From DATDDB01 sp036524005 (GTDB taxonomy: Bacteria > Pseudomonadota > Gammaproteobacteria > Burkholderiales > Gallionellaceae): a stretch of 26,947 bases of DNA. The position numbers and the translations under genes are program-made. A model generated the notes under the pieces. That model made no database searches. It worked only from the letters and a program-made list of their open reading frames with translations, and was not told the origin of the DNA. Below are positions 7,127-14,859 of the stretch, piece by piece. The first letter of the stretch is position 1, and each line of letters opens with the position of its first letter. Where the stretch lies: NCBI GenBank assembly GCA_036524005.1, contig DATDDB010000047.1:1-26947 (forward strand), written 5' to 3'.

Positions 7127-9018
7127 CACGCCTCCAGTTCGTCCAGGCGATGCCCGGTCAGCGCCTGGCTCACGCTGCGATCCATGCGGCGCGAGGCAAA
7201 TTCCACCGTGCCATGATTCAGCGCGTCGGTAGTTCGCTTGATGGCATAGATGTCACCCTTGCCCAGGCTGTCGCGCAACCTGGACATAAGCTGTTCGATG
7301 GCGCCGATTTCCTCCGGCCTGAGCAACGCCGCCCCATCCTCATTCAGCGCGGCTTGCGTGCTTTCCAGCAGGCGCTGGCCCTCGACCTTTGCCTCGGCCA
7401 GGGCGCGTGCCTGCATGTCGTCGCGTGCATGGGCGGTTGATTCCTGCAGCATGCGCGCCACTTCAGCGTCGCTCAAACCGTACGAAGGCTTGACCGTGAT
7501 ATGGGACTCCGCGCCGCTAGTCATTTCGCGCGCGGACACACTCAACAGGCCATCCGCATCCACCTGGAAAGTGACACGAATGCGCGCCGCGCCTGCCACC
7601 ATGGGCGGAATGCCGCGCAGCTCGAATTTTGCCAGCGAGCGGCAATCGGAAACCAGCTCGCGCTCCCCCTGCACCACATGGATGCTCATGGCGGTCTGTC
7701 CGTCCTTGTAGGTGGTGAATTCCTGCGCACGCGCAGTAGGAATGGTGCTGTTGCGCGGAATGATTTTTTCGGCCAGTCCGCCCATGGTTTCGATGCCCAG
7801 GGAAAGCGGAATCACGTCGAGCAACAACCAGTCATCCTTGCTGCGATTGCCCGCCAGCACATTGGCCTGCAGCGCCGCACCCAGGGCGACCACCTTGTCC
7901 GGGTCGAGGTTGGTCAACGGCTCCTGCTTGAAGAATTCCGCCACCGCGCGCTGCACCTGCGGCATGCGTGTGGCACCACCCACCATCACCACGCCCTTGA
8001 TGTCCGCGGCCGTCAGCCCGGCATCTCGCAGGGCACGGCGCATCGGCTGCAGCGTGCGCGCCACCAGGTTTTGCGTCATGTCGTGGAATGCATCCTGGTC
8101 CAGCACATTGTCCACCAGCTGGCCGTTTCCCAGCACCGCGGTGATGCGGGTTTGCGCATGGTCCGTGAGCTCTTCCTTGGCTGCGCGCGAGCGGTCCAGC
8201 AGCATGCGCGCATCCTGCGCGCCCAGCGCCGAGAGGTTATTCTTTTCCAGCAGCCAGCAATACAAACGATGGTCGAAATCGTCCCCGCCCAGCGCAGAAT
8301 CACCGTTGGCAGCCAGCACCTCGAATACGCCGCGCGACAGCCTGAGGATGGAAATGTCGAAAGTTCCGCCGCCCAGGTCGTATACCGCGTATACGCCTTC
8401 GCTGGCATTGTCCAGGCCGTAGGCGATGGCCGCTGCGGTCGGCTCGTTGAGCAGGCGCAGCACATTGAGACCGGCCAGTTTTGCCGCATCCTTGGTCGCC
8501 TGGCGCTGCGCATCGTCAAAATAGGCGGGCACGGTGATCACCGCCCCGACCAGGCTGCCGCCCAGTGCTGCTTCGGCTCGCTCACGCAACACCTTGAGAA
8601 TTTCGGCCGAAATTTCAACCGGGCTTTTCACGCCCGCCAGGGTGCGCAACATGACCATGCCGGGTGATTGCCCCGGCCCTGCGGGGACGGACTCGACGAA
8701 GTTGTAATGCAGGCCGCTGATGTTGCCGACGTCGCGCAGACCGCGCCCCATGAAACGCTTGATCGAAGCAAAGGTGTTGGCCGGATCCTCGCTCTGACTG
8801 GACAATGCATCGATACCCACCTGCACGTCGCCTTCGGCACGGTAGCGCACTACCGAGGGCAGCAAGGCATGCCCATGCTCATCACGCAGGACCACGGCAA
8901 TGCCGCTTTGCACCGTGGCAACCAAAGAGTTGGTGGTGCCAAGGTCAATGCCGATGGCCAAACGGTGCTGGTGAGGCGCAGTGGATTCGCCAGGTTCGGA
9001 AATTTGCAGCAGTGCCAT
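7126..9018 (-). CDS. hscA: Hsp70-type chaperone for Fe-S cluster transfer
   Basis: HscA is an ATP-dependent chaperone that, with HscB, binds the LPPVK motif of IscU and promotes cluster release. The 630-residue protein starts MALLQISEPGESTAPHQHRL, matching the family N-terminus. The Hsp70 signatures are present: IGIDLGTTNSLVATV (about 23-37), VYDLGGGTFDISIL, and VVMVGGATRMPQVQ. A C-terminal substrate-binding half follows. The start is supported by family alignment rather than by its ribosome site, which is weak. It is 80 bases from hscB and shares a base with the DUF3050 start. Confidence 0.97.
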   Translation of the reverse strand: MALLQISEPGESTAPHQHRLAIGIDLGTTNSLVATVQSGIAVVLRDEHGHALLPSVVRYRAEGDVQVGIDALSSQSEDPANTFASIKRFMGRGLRDVGNISGLHYNFVESVPAGPGQSPGMVMLRTLAGVKSPVEISAEILKVLRERAEAALGGSLVGAVITVPAYFDDAQRQATKDAAKLAGLNVLRLLNEPTAAAIAYGLDNASEGVYAVYDLGGGTFDISILRLSRGVFEVLAANGDSALGGDDFDHRLYCWLLEKNNLSALGAQDARMLLDRSRAAKEELTDHAQTRITAVLGNGQLVDNVLDQDAFHDMTQNLVARTLQPMRRALRDAGLTAADIKGVVMVGGATRMPQVQRAVAEFFKQEPLTNLDPDKVVALGAALQANVLAGNRSKDDWLLLDVIPLSLGIETMGGLAEKIIPRNSTIPTARAQEFTTYKDGQTAMSIHVVQGERELVSDCRSLAKFELRGIPPMVAGAARIRVTFQVDADGLLSVSAREMTSGAESHITVKPSYGLSDAEVARMLQESTAHARDDMQARALAEAKVEGQRLLESTQAALNEDGAALLRPEEIGAIEQLMSRLRDSLGKGDIYAIKRTTDALNHGTVEFASRRMDRSVSQALTGHRLDELEA

Positions 9019-9098
9019 TCTGATTGTTGATTTGTTTTTTGCGTCGCTGGTCGTCGGTTGCCATAATCAAACTGATCACGCAACGACAAACTCCTGCT

Positions 9099-9635
9099 TT
9101 AAGTGTCTATACGGTCGAATGCGGAGGCAATTTCCTCCGCCAGCTTTTCCAGGAATTTGAGCTTGCGCACATCCAGGGCCGCAGCCGGATAGTCGCGTTT
9201 ATCGTCTATTTTAACCGCAAGCTGGGTTTCGAGTTCGCGCATTTCATGCTGCAGGCGCGCTTCCAGCGCGGTCAGCGCAGCCGCATCGCAAGCCTGCGCG
9301 GCCTCCTCTATCGCTTCGCGCCATTCCATTTGCTGCATCAGGAAATCGGCGGGCATTGCCGTATTGGTTTCTTCCAGCGTATCCACGCCGTGCTGCTGCA
9401 GCAGATAGCGTCCGCGCTGTACCGAGTTGCCCAGGGTATGGTAGGCCTCGTTGATCTGGGTCGCCCATTGCATGGAAAGGCGGCGTTCCGATTCGGGACG
9501 ATGAGAAAACTTGTCCGGGTGAACTTCACCCTGCAGCACCCGGTAGCGCTGGCTTAGTTCTGCGCTGTCAAGGCGGTATCGCTCTGGGAGCCCGAACAGC
9601 TGGAAGAAATTTTTCCTGAAGTCTAATTCGAGCAT
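9099..9635 (-). CDS. hscB: J-domain co-chaperone HscB
   Basis: HscB brings IscU to HscA and stimulates its ATPase. The 178-residue protein has an N-terminal J domain with the HPD motif (GEVHPDKFSH, about residues 37-46) and a C-terminal helical IscU-binding region. The ATG at 9635 is followed by FFQLFGLPERYRLD, the expected family start. No purine-rich ribosome site lies before it: the upstream bases on this strand are pyrimidine-rich (TCACTCACTCACG) and abut the 121-bp inverted repeat, so expression may depend on an unusual mRNA context. Confidence 0.95.
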   Translation of the reverse strand: MLELDFRKNFFQLFGLPERYRLDSAELSQRYRVLQGEVHPDKFSHRPESERRLSMQWATQINEAYHTLGNSVQRGRYLLQQHGVDTLEETNTAMPADFLMQQMEWREAIEEAAQACDAAALTALEARLQHEMRELETQLAVKIDDKRDYPAAALDVRKLKFLEKLAEEIASAFDRIDT

Positions 9636-9646
9636 CGTGAGTGAGT

Positions 9647-9767
9647 GAAAACGTTACGAGCGCAGGCAGAACAAGGCGCGAATGGACGAAAAAGCGGAGT
9701 TTACATTGAGGTAAATGAGCATTTTGAGTCCGTGAGCAACGCAGTTATGCCAAGCGCAGTAGTTTTC
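9647..9767. repeat. 121-bp imperfect inverted repeat element between iscA and hscB
   Basis: The arms run from 9647 to 9704 (GAAAAC to TTTAC) and from 9711 to 9767, with a 6-base centre. Read on opposite strands, both arms start GAAAAC, share GGCA-AAC and GGAC blocks and end TTTAC. They differ by scattered substitutions and one or two gaps. The edge overlaps the iscA stop codon. This looks like a dispersed non-coding element of the REP/MITE type, of a kind I have seen repeatedly in Nitrosomonadales genomes. In the isc transcript it would fold into a long hairpin separating iscRSUA from hscBA. Confidence 0.65.
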
Positions 9768-10089
9768 AAACCTTGAAGCTCTCGCCGCACCCGCACATAT
9801 CTTTTACGTTCGGATTGTTGAACTTGAATCCCTCGTTCAAGCCCTCACGCGTGTAATCAAGCTCCATGCCGTCAAGATAAGGCAGGCTGTGCTTATCCAC
9901 CAGCACCGTTACGCCGCCGCTCTCGAATTTGACCTCGTCGCTGCCTTCCTCGTCGGCAAATTCAAGCTTGTAAGCCATGCCCGAACAGCCGCTGGTGCGC
10001 ACGCCGAGGCGCAGGCCGATGCCCTTGCCGCGCTTGGCCAGGAAATTTTGCACGTGTTTTGCCGCGTTTTCAGTCAGTGTAATCGCCAT
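9766..10089 (-). CDS. iscA: A-type Fe-S carrier IscA
   Basis: A 107-residue A-type carrier, starting MAITLTENAAKHVQNFLAKR. The three ligand cysteines fall at C35 (TSGCSGMAY), C99 and C101 (MCGCGESF), the canonical positions. IscA accepts or donates clusters and iron, chiefly for [4Fe-4S] targets. It starts three bases after the iscU stop. Its stop codon is touched by the inverted repeat that follows. Confidence 0.97.
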   Translation of the reverse strand: MAITLTENAAKHVQNFLAKRGKGIGLRLGVRTSGCSGMAYKLEFADEEGSDEVKFESGGVTVLVDKHSLPYLDGMELDYTREGLNEGFKFNNPNVKDMCGCGESFKV

Positions 10090-10092
10090 GAT

Positions 10093-10506
10093 TCAGCTCT
10101 TGTTTGCGTTGCAGGCAGACACCTCCGCCTCGCGCTTTTTCTTCAGGTCTGCCACCGCTGCCTTGATCGCATCCTCCGCCAGGATGGAGCAGTGGATTTT
10201 CACCGGCGGCAGTGCCAGCTCTTCCGCAATCTGTGTGTTCTTGATGGCCAGCGCCTCATCCAGCGTCTTGCCCTTGACCCACTCGGTCACCAGCGAACTG
10301 GAAGCGATGGCTGAGCCGCAGCCATAGGTTTTGAACCTGGCATCCTCGATCACGCCCTGCTCATTCACCTTGATCTGCAATTTCATCACGTCGCCGCACG
10401 CGGGCGCGCCGACCATGCCGGTACCGACCAAGGCGTCGTCCTTGTCCAGCGAACCCACGTTGCGCGGGTTCTCGTAATGATCCAGTACTTTTTCGCTGTA
10501 AGCCAT
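10093..10506 (-). CDS. iscU: Fe-S cluster scaffold IscU
   Basis: A 137-residue scaffold on which the [2Fe-2S] cluster is built from IscS sulfur. It carries the three ligand cysteines (GAPACGDVMKL, TYGCGSAIASSS and KIHCSILAEDA) and the LPPVK motif bound by HscA. The ATG at 10506 starts MAYSEKVLDHYENPRNVGSL, the conserved N-terminus, with GGAG and AGGA upstream. The frame is open a further 17 codons from an upstream start at 10557, but that sequence is not conserved and I leave it out. A 72-base gap separates it from iscS. Confidence 0.97.
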   Translation of the reverse strand: MAYSEKVLDHYENPRNVGSLDKDDALVGTGMVGAPACGDVMKLQIKVNEQGVIEDARFKTYGCGSAIASSSLVTEWVKGKTLDEALAIKNTQIAEELALPPVKIHCSILAEDAIKAAVADLKKKREAEVSACNANKS

Positions 10507-10578
10507 CTCAATCCTACTCCATAACGAGCGCCGCCGATTTGCCCATCTTGGCGACAATGCCGCAGGGCGGGCAGGTTC

Positions 10579-11796
10579 TCAGTGTGCCGCCCATTGTATC
10601 GAATTCAAATCCACACCGTCCTTGTACATTTCCCACAGAGGCGAGAGGTCTCTTAGTTTGGCAATTTTACCCTTCAACAGTTCTGCCACATAGTCCACTT
10701 CCTCCACGGTGGTGAAGCGGCCGACGGAAAACCGGATGGAGCTGTGCGCCAACTCGTCGCTGCGCCCCAGTGCGCGCAATACGTAGGAAGGCTCCAGGCT
10801 GGCCGAGGTACATGCCGAACCGCTGGAGACTGCCACATCGCTGATCGCCATGATCAGCGACTCACCCTCGACAAAGTTGAAGCTGACATTCAGGTTGTGC
10901 GGCACGCGCCGCTCCATATCCCCATTCAGGTAGACCTCTTCCATGGAAGACAAGCCTGCCCATAACCGGTCGCGCAACATGCGAATGCGCTCGTTTTCAG
11001 TGGCCATTTCCGCGCGCGCAATGCGGAAGGCCGCGCCCATGCCGACGATCTGGTGGGTGGCCAGGGTGCCGGAGCGCATGCCGCGTTCATGGCCGCCGCC
11101 GTGCATTTGCGCTTCCAGGCGCACACGCGGCTTGCGTCGCACATACAGCGCGCCTATGCCTTTCGGTCCGTAGGTCTTGTGCGCGGAGAATGACATCAGG
11201 TCAACCTTCAGCTGCTGCAAGTCTATCGCCACCTTGCCGGTGGCTTGCGCCGCATCGACATGGAAAACAATACCGCGCTCGCGGCAGATTTCGCCGATGG
11301 CCGCGATGTCCTGGATCACGCCGATTTCGTTGTTCACCAGCATCACCGACACGAGGATAGTGTCTGGCCGCAGCGCAGCCTTGAATTTCTCCAGGTCGAG
11401 CAACCCGTCCGTTTCGGGATCGAGATAGGTCGCGGAAAAACCCTGCCGCTCCAGCTCGCGCACGGTGTCCAGCACCGCCTTGTGCTCGGTCATCACGGTG
11501 ACGATGTGCTTGCCCTTGCCGGAATAGAAATGCGCCGTGCCCTTCAGTGCCAGATTGTTGGATTCGGTCGCGCCGGAAGTCCAGATGATTTCCTTGGGGT
11601 CGGCATTGACCAGCGCCGCCACCTGCTCGCGCGCCTCTTCCACAGCCTTTTCCGCCTCCCAGCCGAAAGAATGGGAGCGCGAGGCCGGGTTGCCGAATTT
11701 TTCGGTGAGATAGGGAATCATTGCCTCCGCCACACGCGGGTCCACCGGCGTGGTGGCGGAATAATCCATATAGATGGGCAGGTGCAGCTTATTCAT
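10579..11796 (-). CDS. iscS: Cysteine desulfurase IscS
   Basis: This PLP-dependent enzyme converts cysteine to alanine and delivers persulfide sulfur to IscU and other acceptors. The 405 residues match IscS. They include the PLP lysine K207 (SFSAHKTYGPKG), the active cysteine C329 in the mobile loop (SSGSACTSASLEPSY), HVDAAQATGK (179-188), and the C-terminal tail SPLWEMYKDGVDLNS...WAAH that docks IscU. It lies 14 bases downstream of iscR. Confidence 0.98.
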   Translation of the reverse strand: MNKLHLPIYMDYSATTPVDPRVAEAMIPYLTEKFGNPASRSHSFGWEAEKAVEEAREQVAALVNADPKEIIWTSGATESNNLALKGTAHFYSGKGKHIVTVMTEHKAVLDTVRELERQGFSATYLDPETDGLLDLEKFKAALRPDTILVSVMLVNNEIGVIQDIAAIGEICRERGIVFHVDAAQATGKVAIDLQQLKVDLMSFSAHKTYGPKGIGALYVRRKPRVRLEAQMHGGGHERGMRSGTLATHQIVGMGAAFRIARAEMATENERIRMLRDRLWAGLSSMEEVYLNGDMERRVPHNLNVSFNFVEGESLIMAISDVAVSSGSACTSASLEPSYVLRALGRSDELAHSSIRFSVGRFTTVEEVDYVAELLKGKIAKLRDLSPLWEMYKDGVDLNSIQWAAH

Positions 11797-11810
11797 TCTA
11801 TAAAATCCGC

Positions 11811-12284
11811 TCAGCCGGCCAGCATGCCGGAATGGGCTATATTGGTGCTCAACTTCACATTGGCCGTGCTGGTCAGGGGCTTATTCTGGGAATCCACCAT
11901 ATCCTGCAGAGACACTTCGGCCAGGTAAGCATAGATGGTCTTGGTCAATCCCTGCCACAACTCGTGAGTGATGCACTCCCCGCCGTTCAGGCAATCTCCG
12001 CGGCCGGCACAATTGGTCGCATCCAGCGGCTCATCCACCGCCAGGATGATTTCGGAAATGGGTATTTGTGCTGCAGGACGAGCCAGGCGATAGCCACCGC
12101 CCGGGCCGCGCACGCTGGAAACGATGTTGCTGCGGCGCAGTTTGCCAAAGAGCTGTTCCAGGTATGACAATGAAATTTTCTGGCGTTCGCTGATACCTGC
12201 CAGCGTAACCGGGCTGTGATCCCCGCGCATGGCCAGATCCACCATCGCCGTCACGGCAAAACGTCCTTTGGTAGTTAAACGCAT
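11811..12284 (-). CDS. iscR: Rrf2-family Fe-S regulator IscR
   Basis: A 157-residue transcription regulator. Its N-terminal winged helix starts MRLTTKGRFAVTAMVDLAMR and includes ISLSYLEQLFGKLRR. The [2Fe-2S] ligands are C92, C98, C104 and H107 (NCAGRGDCLNGGECITHELW), the same positions as in E. coli IscR, so cluster sensing should be intact. It is the first gene of the isc operon, preceded by GGAGAGG, and probably represses itself through the site at 12332-12356. Confidence 0.97.
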   Translation of the reverse strand: MRLTTKGRFAVTAMVDLAMRGDHSPVTLAGISERQKISLSYLEQLFGKLRRSNIVSSVRGPGGGYRLARPAAQIPISEIILAVDEPLDATNCAGRGDCLNGGECITHELWQGLTKTIYAYLAEVSLQDMVDSQNKPLTSTANVKLSTNIAHSGMLAG

Positions 12285-12317
12285 AATATCCTCTCCATCA
12301 AAATTGGATTTACGACA

Positions 12318-12339
12318 TTGGGCATACTAGTATACCCAA
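12318..12339. promoter_or_regulatory. 22-bp near-perfect palindrome over the isc -10 region
   Basis: TTGGGCATACT is followed directly by AGTATACCCAA. Only one pair of positions breaks the symmetry. It covers the -10 hexamer, overlaps the right half of the IscR-like site, and ends near the expected transcription start. It may be a second operator or part of a lineage-specific IscR site. Confidence 0.45.
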
Positions 12340-12352
12340 GGTAATTAGTCAA
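12324..12352 (-). promoter_or_regulatory. Promoter of the iscR operon
   Basis: On the minus strand, TTGACT (12352-12347) is separated by 17 bases from TAGTAT (12329-12324). Transcription would begin near 12317, about 33 bases before the iscR ATG. The -35 hexamer overlaps the cysE stop codon (12345-12347), so the isc promoter starts inside the end of the upstream gene. Confidence 0.75.
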
Positions 12353-12356
12353 CAAT
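12332..12356 (-). promoter_or_regulatory. Candidate IscR type 1 binding site
   Basis: The 25 bases match the type 1 IscR consensus I recall (ATA..YYGACT, then an A/T core, then YAGTCRRSTAT) at about 20 positions. The left half is ATTGTTGACT and the right end GGGTAT. It covers the -35 and the spacer, where bound [2Fe-2S]-IscR would block polymerase. This is a visual match only. Confidence 0.55.
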
Positions 12357-13166
12357 TTTGTCAAGATGGTTAGGATCGAATTTGTCTGCAGTGGCGCGCT
12401 CTTCCTCGACATTGACCCCCATTTTCTCCAGTTGAGCCAGGATCAGGTTGATGCGCTTGTCCACCACCATGCTATGCCCCAGCAGGCCATGGATGGCCTT
12501 CGAGACCGGGTCGTTCTGATCGTTGCCAATACCGTAAGCATTGAATCCTTCAGCCTTTTTCGCCTCGTCCAGGATGCGCGCGGGAATGCCGACAGCCGTG
12601 GCGCCCGCGGGCACATCCTTCACCACCACGGCATTGGAGCCGATCTTGGCATTGTCACCGATGGCAATGGGTCCCAGGATTTTCGCACCCGCCCCAACCA
12701 CCACACCCTTACCCAGGGTGGGGTGGCGCTTGCCCTCCTTCCACGAGGTGCCACCGAGCGTAACCCCATGATATAACGTGACATCATCGCCGATTTCAGC
12801 GGTTTCGCCAATAACCACCCCCATACCATGGTCAATGAAGAACCGCCGCCCGATGGTCGCCCCCGGGTGTATCTCGATGCCGGTCAGCCAGCGCGCAATG
12901 TGCGACCCGAACCGTGCCAGCCATTTAAACCTCAATTTCCACAAGACATGGGTAATACGGTGCGCCAGACGCGCATGCAGGCCGGGATAGCAGGTCAGCA
13001 CTTCAAACGTGCTGCGCGCAGCCGGGTCACGGTCGAACACGCATTGAATATCTTCCCGTGAGACAAGATAGGTCAGCACCGCAGCCAGCAGCAGGCAAGC
13101 CAAGATTAAACCGATCATGGCCCCAAATATTGCCAACACCGTCACCAAGCTCACTCCCGCCAACAT
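12345..13166 (-). CDS. cysE: Serine O-acetyltransferase with N-terminal membrane segment
   Basis: This enzyme acetylates serine with acetyl-CoA, the first committed step of cysteine synthesis. The 273-residue protein has the left-handed beta-helix hexapeptide repeats (from about residue 98), the catalytic DHGMG (112-116) and YHGVTLGGTSW (132-142) motifs, and a C-terminal tail. Usual relatives begin close to REDIQCVFDRDPAARS, here residue 37. The first 34 residues instead form a hydrophobic helix (about 5-34). The ATG follows the trmJ stop directly (TAAATG) with AAGG upstream, which supports the long form. A GTG at codon 30 (13079) would give the usual short form. Context: between trmJ and iscR, so the cysteine supply is next to the IscS operon. 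Confidence 0.92.
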   Translation of the reverse strand: MLAGVSLVTVLAIFGAMIGLILACLLLAAVLTYLVSREDIQCVFDRDPAARSTFEVLTCYPGLHARLAHRITHVLWKLRFKWLARFGSHIARWLTGIEIHPGATIGRRFFIDHGMGVVIGETAEIGDDVTLYHGVTLGGTSWKEGKRHPTLGKGVVVGAGAKILGPIAIGDNAKIGSNAVVVKDVPAGATAVGIPARILDEAKKAEGFNAYGIGNDQNDPVSKAIHGLLGHSMVVDKRINLILAQLEKMGVNVEEERATADKFDPNHLDKIVD

Positions 13167-13907
13167 TTATTTACCTTTCTTGCGCGCCGGATATGCCAGC
13201 GTCTCCGTAAGGATACCACGCAGAATGTTGATTTCCTCCTGCTCCAGCCGCGCCCGTGCATACAGGCGGCGCAATTTCTGCATCAGCTTGGCAGGATGCT
13301 TGCCGTCCAGGAACTCGATCTCGATCAGCGTATGCTCCAATTGCCGGAAGAACCCCTCCACATGCTCGGCGCTGGCAGGCTGCAATTCCGGCGCACCGCT
13401 GTCGCCCTGCCCCGCCGCCAGGCGCAATTCATAGCTGACCAGTTGCACCGCGGCCGCCAGGTTAAGGGAGGTGAATTCCGGGTTCACCGGGATGCGCACC
13501 ATCACCTGGCAGCGCGCCAGCTCCTCGTTGGTCAGACCCGACATTTCGGTGCCAAACAGCAGCGCAACCGGCCCCTGCGCCGCGTGCTGCGCCAGCAATG
13601 GCATCGCCTCGCGCGGCGGCAGCACTTCATGCGAAATGTCGCGCACCCGCGCCGACATTCCCGCCGTGAATACGCAGCCCTGCAAGGCCTCCTCCAGCGT
13701 GGAGCAGACCACGGCATTCTGCAGCAAATCGTCGGCGCCAGCCGCCATCGCCTCGGCCTGCGGGTCAGGGAAATGGCGCGGATTAATGAGGTAAAGATGC
13801 TGCAACCCCATGGTCTTCATCGCGCGCGCCGCCGCGCCGATATTGCCCGGATGGGTGGTATGGCTCAATACAACGCGCACACGGGCTAAATGTTCCTGTT
13901 TATCCAA
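13167..13907 (-). CDS. trmJ: tRNA (cytidine/uridine-2'-O-)-methyltransferase TrmJ
   Basis: A SPOUT-class (SpoU) methyltransferase that 2'-O-methylates position 32 of certain tRNAs with S-adenosylmethionine. The 246 residues contain HPGNIGAAARAMKTMGL (about 19-35), LLFGTEMSGLTNEE (motif 2, about 115-128) and IPVNPEFTSLNLAAAVQL (motif 3 knot). A C-terminal extension follows. The start is a TTG at 13907, chosen because the product then begins six or so residues before the conserved RVRVVLSHTTHP; its ribosome site is weak. It runs straight into cysE. Confidence 0.93.
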   Translation of the reverse strand: MDKQEHLARVRVVLSHTTHPGNIGAAARAMKTMGLQHLYLINPRHFPDPQAEAMAAGADDLLQNAVVCSTLEEALQGCVFTAGMSARVRDISHEVLPPREAMPLLAQHAAQGPVALLFGTEMSGLTNEELARCQVMVRIPVNPEFTSLNLAAAVQLVSYELRLAAGQGDSGAPELQPASAEHVEGFFRQLEHTLIEIEFLDGKHPAKLMQKLRRLYARARLEQEEINILRGILTETLAYPARKKGK

Positions 13908-13970
13908 AGCTCAATTCGAACTAAAATACGCAACCGGAATTTTCCGACCGCTCATTAACAAAGGTTCGTT

Positions 13971-14768
13971 ATGCATCCAATGCTCACCATCGCGGTGAAA
14001 GCCGCGCGCCGTGCAGGAAATTTGATCCACCGCACTTCCGACAAGATAGACCACCTCACCATCACCAAGAAATCACATGCGGATTTCGTCAGCGAAGTGG
14101 ACCGCGCCGCCGAGCAGGCGATCATCGAAACCTTGCTGGGCGCATACCCGAATCATGCGATTCTAGCAGAAGAAAGCGGCACCCAAGGCGACTCGGAGTT
14201 TGTCTGGATCATTGACCCGCTCGACGGCACCACCAATTTCCTGCACGGCGTGCCGCAATACGCCGTGTCCATCGCACTGCAGCACAAAGGCGTGCTGAGC
14301 CAGGCAGTGGTCTACGACCCCACGCGCAACGACCTCTATACCGCCTCGCGCGGGCGCGGCGCATTCCTGAACGAGCGCCGCATCCGCGTAAGCAAGCGCA
14401 AGGAACTGGCCGACAGCCTGATCGGCACCGGCTTCCCCTACACCCGTTTCGAGCACATGGATGCCTACATGGCGATCTTCAAGGACGTGATGCAGAAAAC
14501 CGCCGGCCTGCGCCGCCCCGGCGCGGCCTCGCTCGACCTGGCCTGGACTGCCGCAGGCCGTTATGACGGCTTCTTCGAAACCGGCCTCAAGCCCTGGGAC
14601 ATCGCCGCCGGCGCGCTGCTAATACAGGAAGCAGGCGGCATGGTGGGCGACCTGCAAGGCAAGGACGGCTACCTCAACAGCGGCCACATCTGCGCCGGCA
14701 ACCCCGACATCTACCCGCAACTGCTGCAGGTGATCGAACCGCACCTGACGGCAGGCCTGAAAGGCTAG
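13971..14768 (+). CDS. suhB: Inositol-1-monophosphatase SuhB
   Basis: A Mg-dependent inositol monophosphatase-family protein of 265 residues; in E. coli SuhB also joins ribosomal RNA antitermination complexes. Metal-site motifs in order are AEESGT (about 65-70), WIIDPLDGTTNFLHG (about 79-93) and the C-terminal WDIAAGALLIQEAGG (about 205-219). The ATG at 13971 is preceded by AAAGG. It is divergent from trmJ across 63 bases, where a TAAAAT at 13922-13927 may be its -10 but the -35 is poor. Confidence 0.96.
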   Translation: MHPMLTIAVKAARRAGNLIHRTSDKIDHLTITKKSHADFVSEVDRAAEQAIIETLLGAYPNHAILAEESGTQGDSEFVWIIDPLDGTTNFLHGVPQYAVSIALQHKGVLSQAVVYDPTRNDLYTASRGRGAFLNERRIRVSKRKELADSLIGTGFPYTRFEHMDAYMAIFKDVMQKTAGLRRPGAASLDLAWTAAGRYDGFFETGLKPWDIAAGALLIQEAGGMVGDLQGKDGYLNSGHICAGNPDIYPQLLQVIEPHLTAGLKG

Positions 14769-14859
14769 GCGCATCGGAACTCCGCTTTGAAGGCCGCCAG
14801 CATTCAAATGACCCGAGCAAGAATATTTCTTACGCAGTAAAAATACCTCAGGGAGCGAC

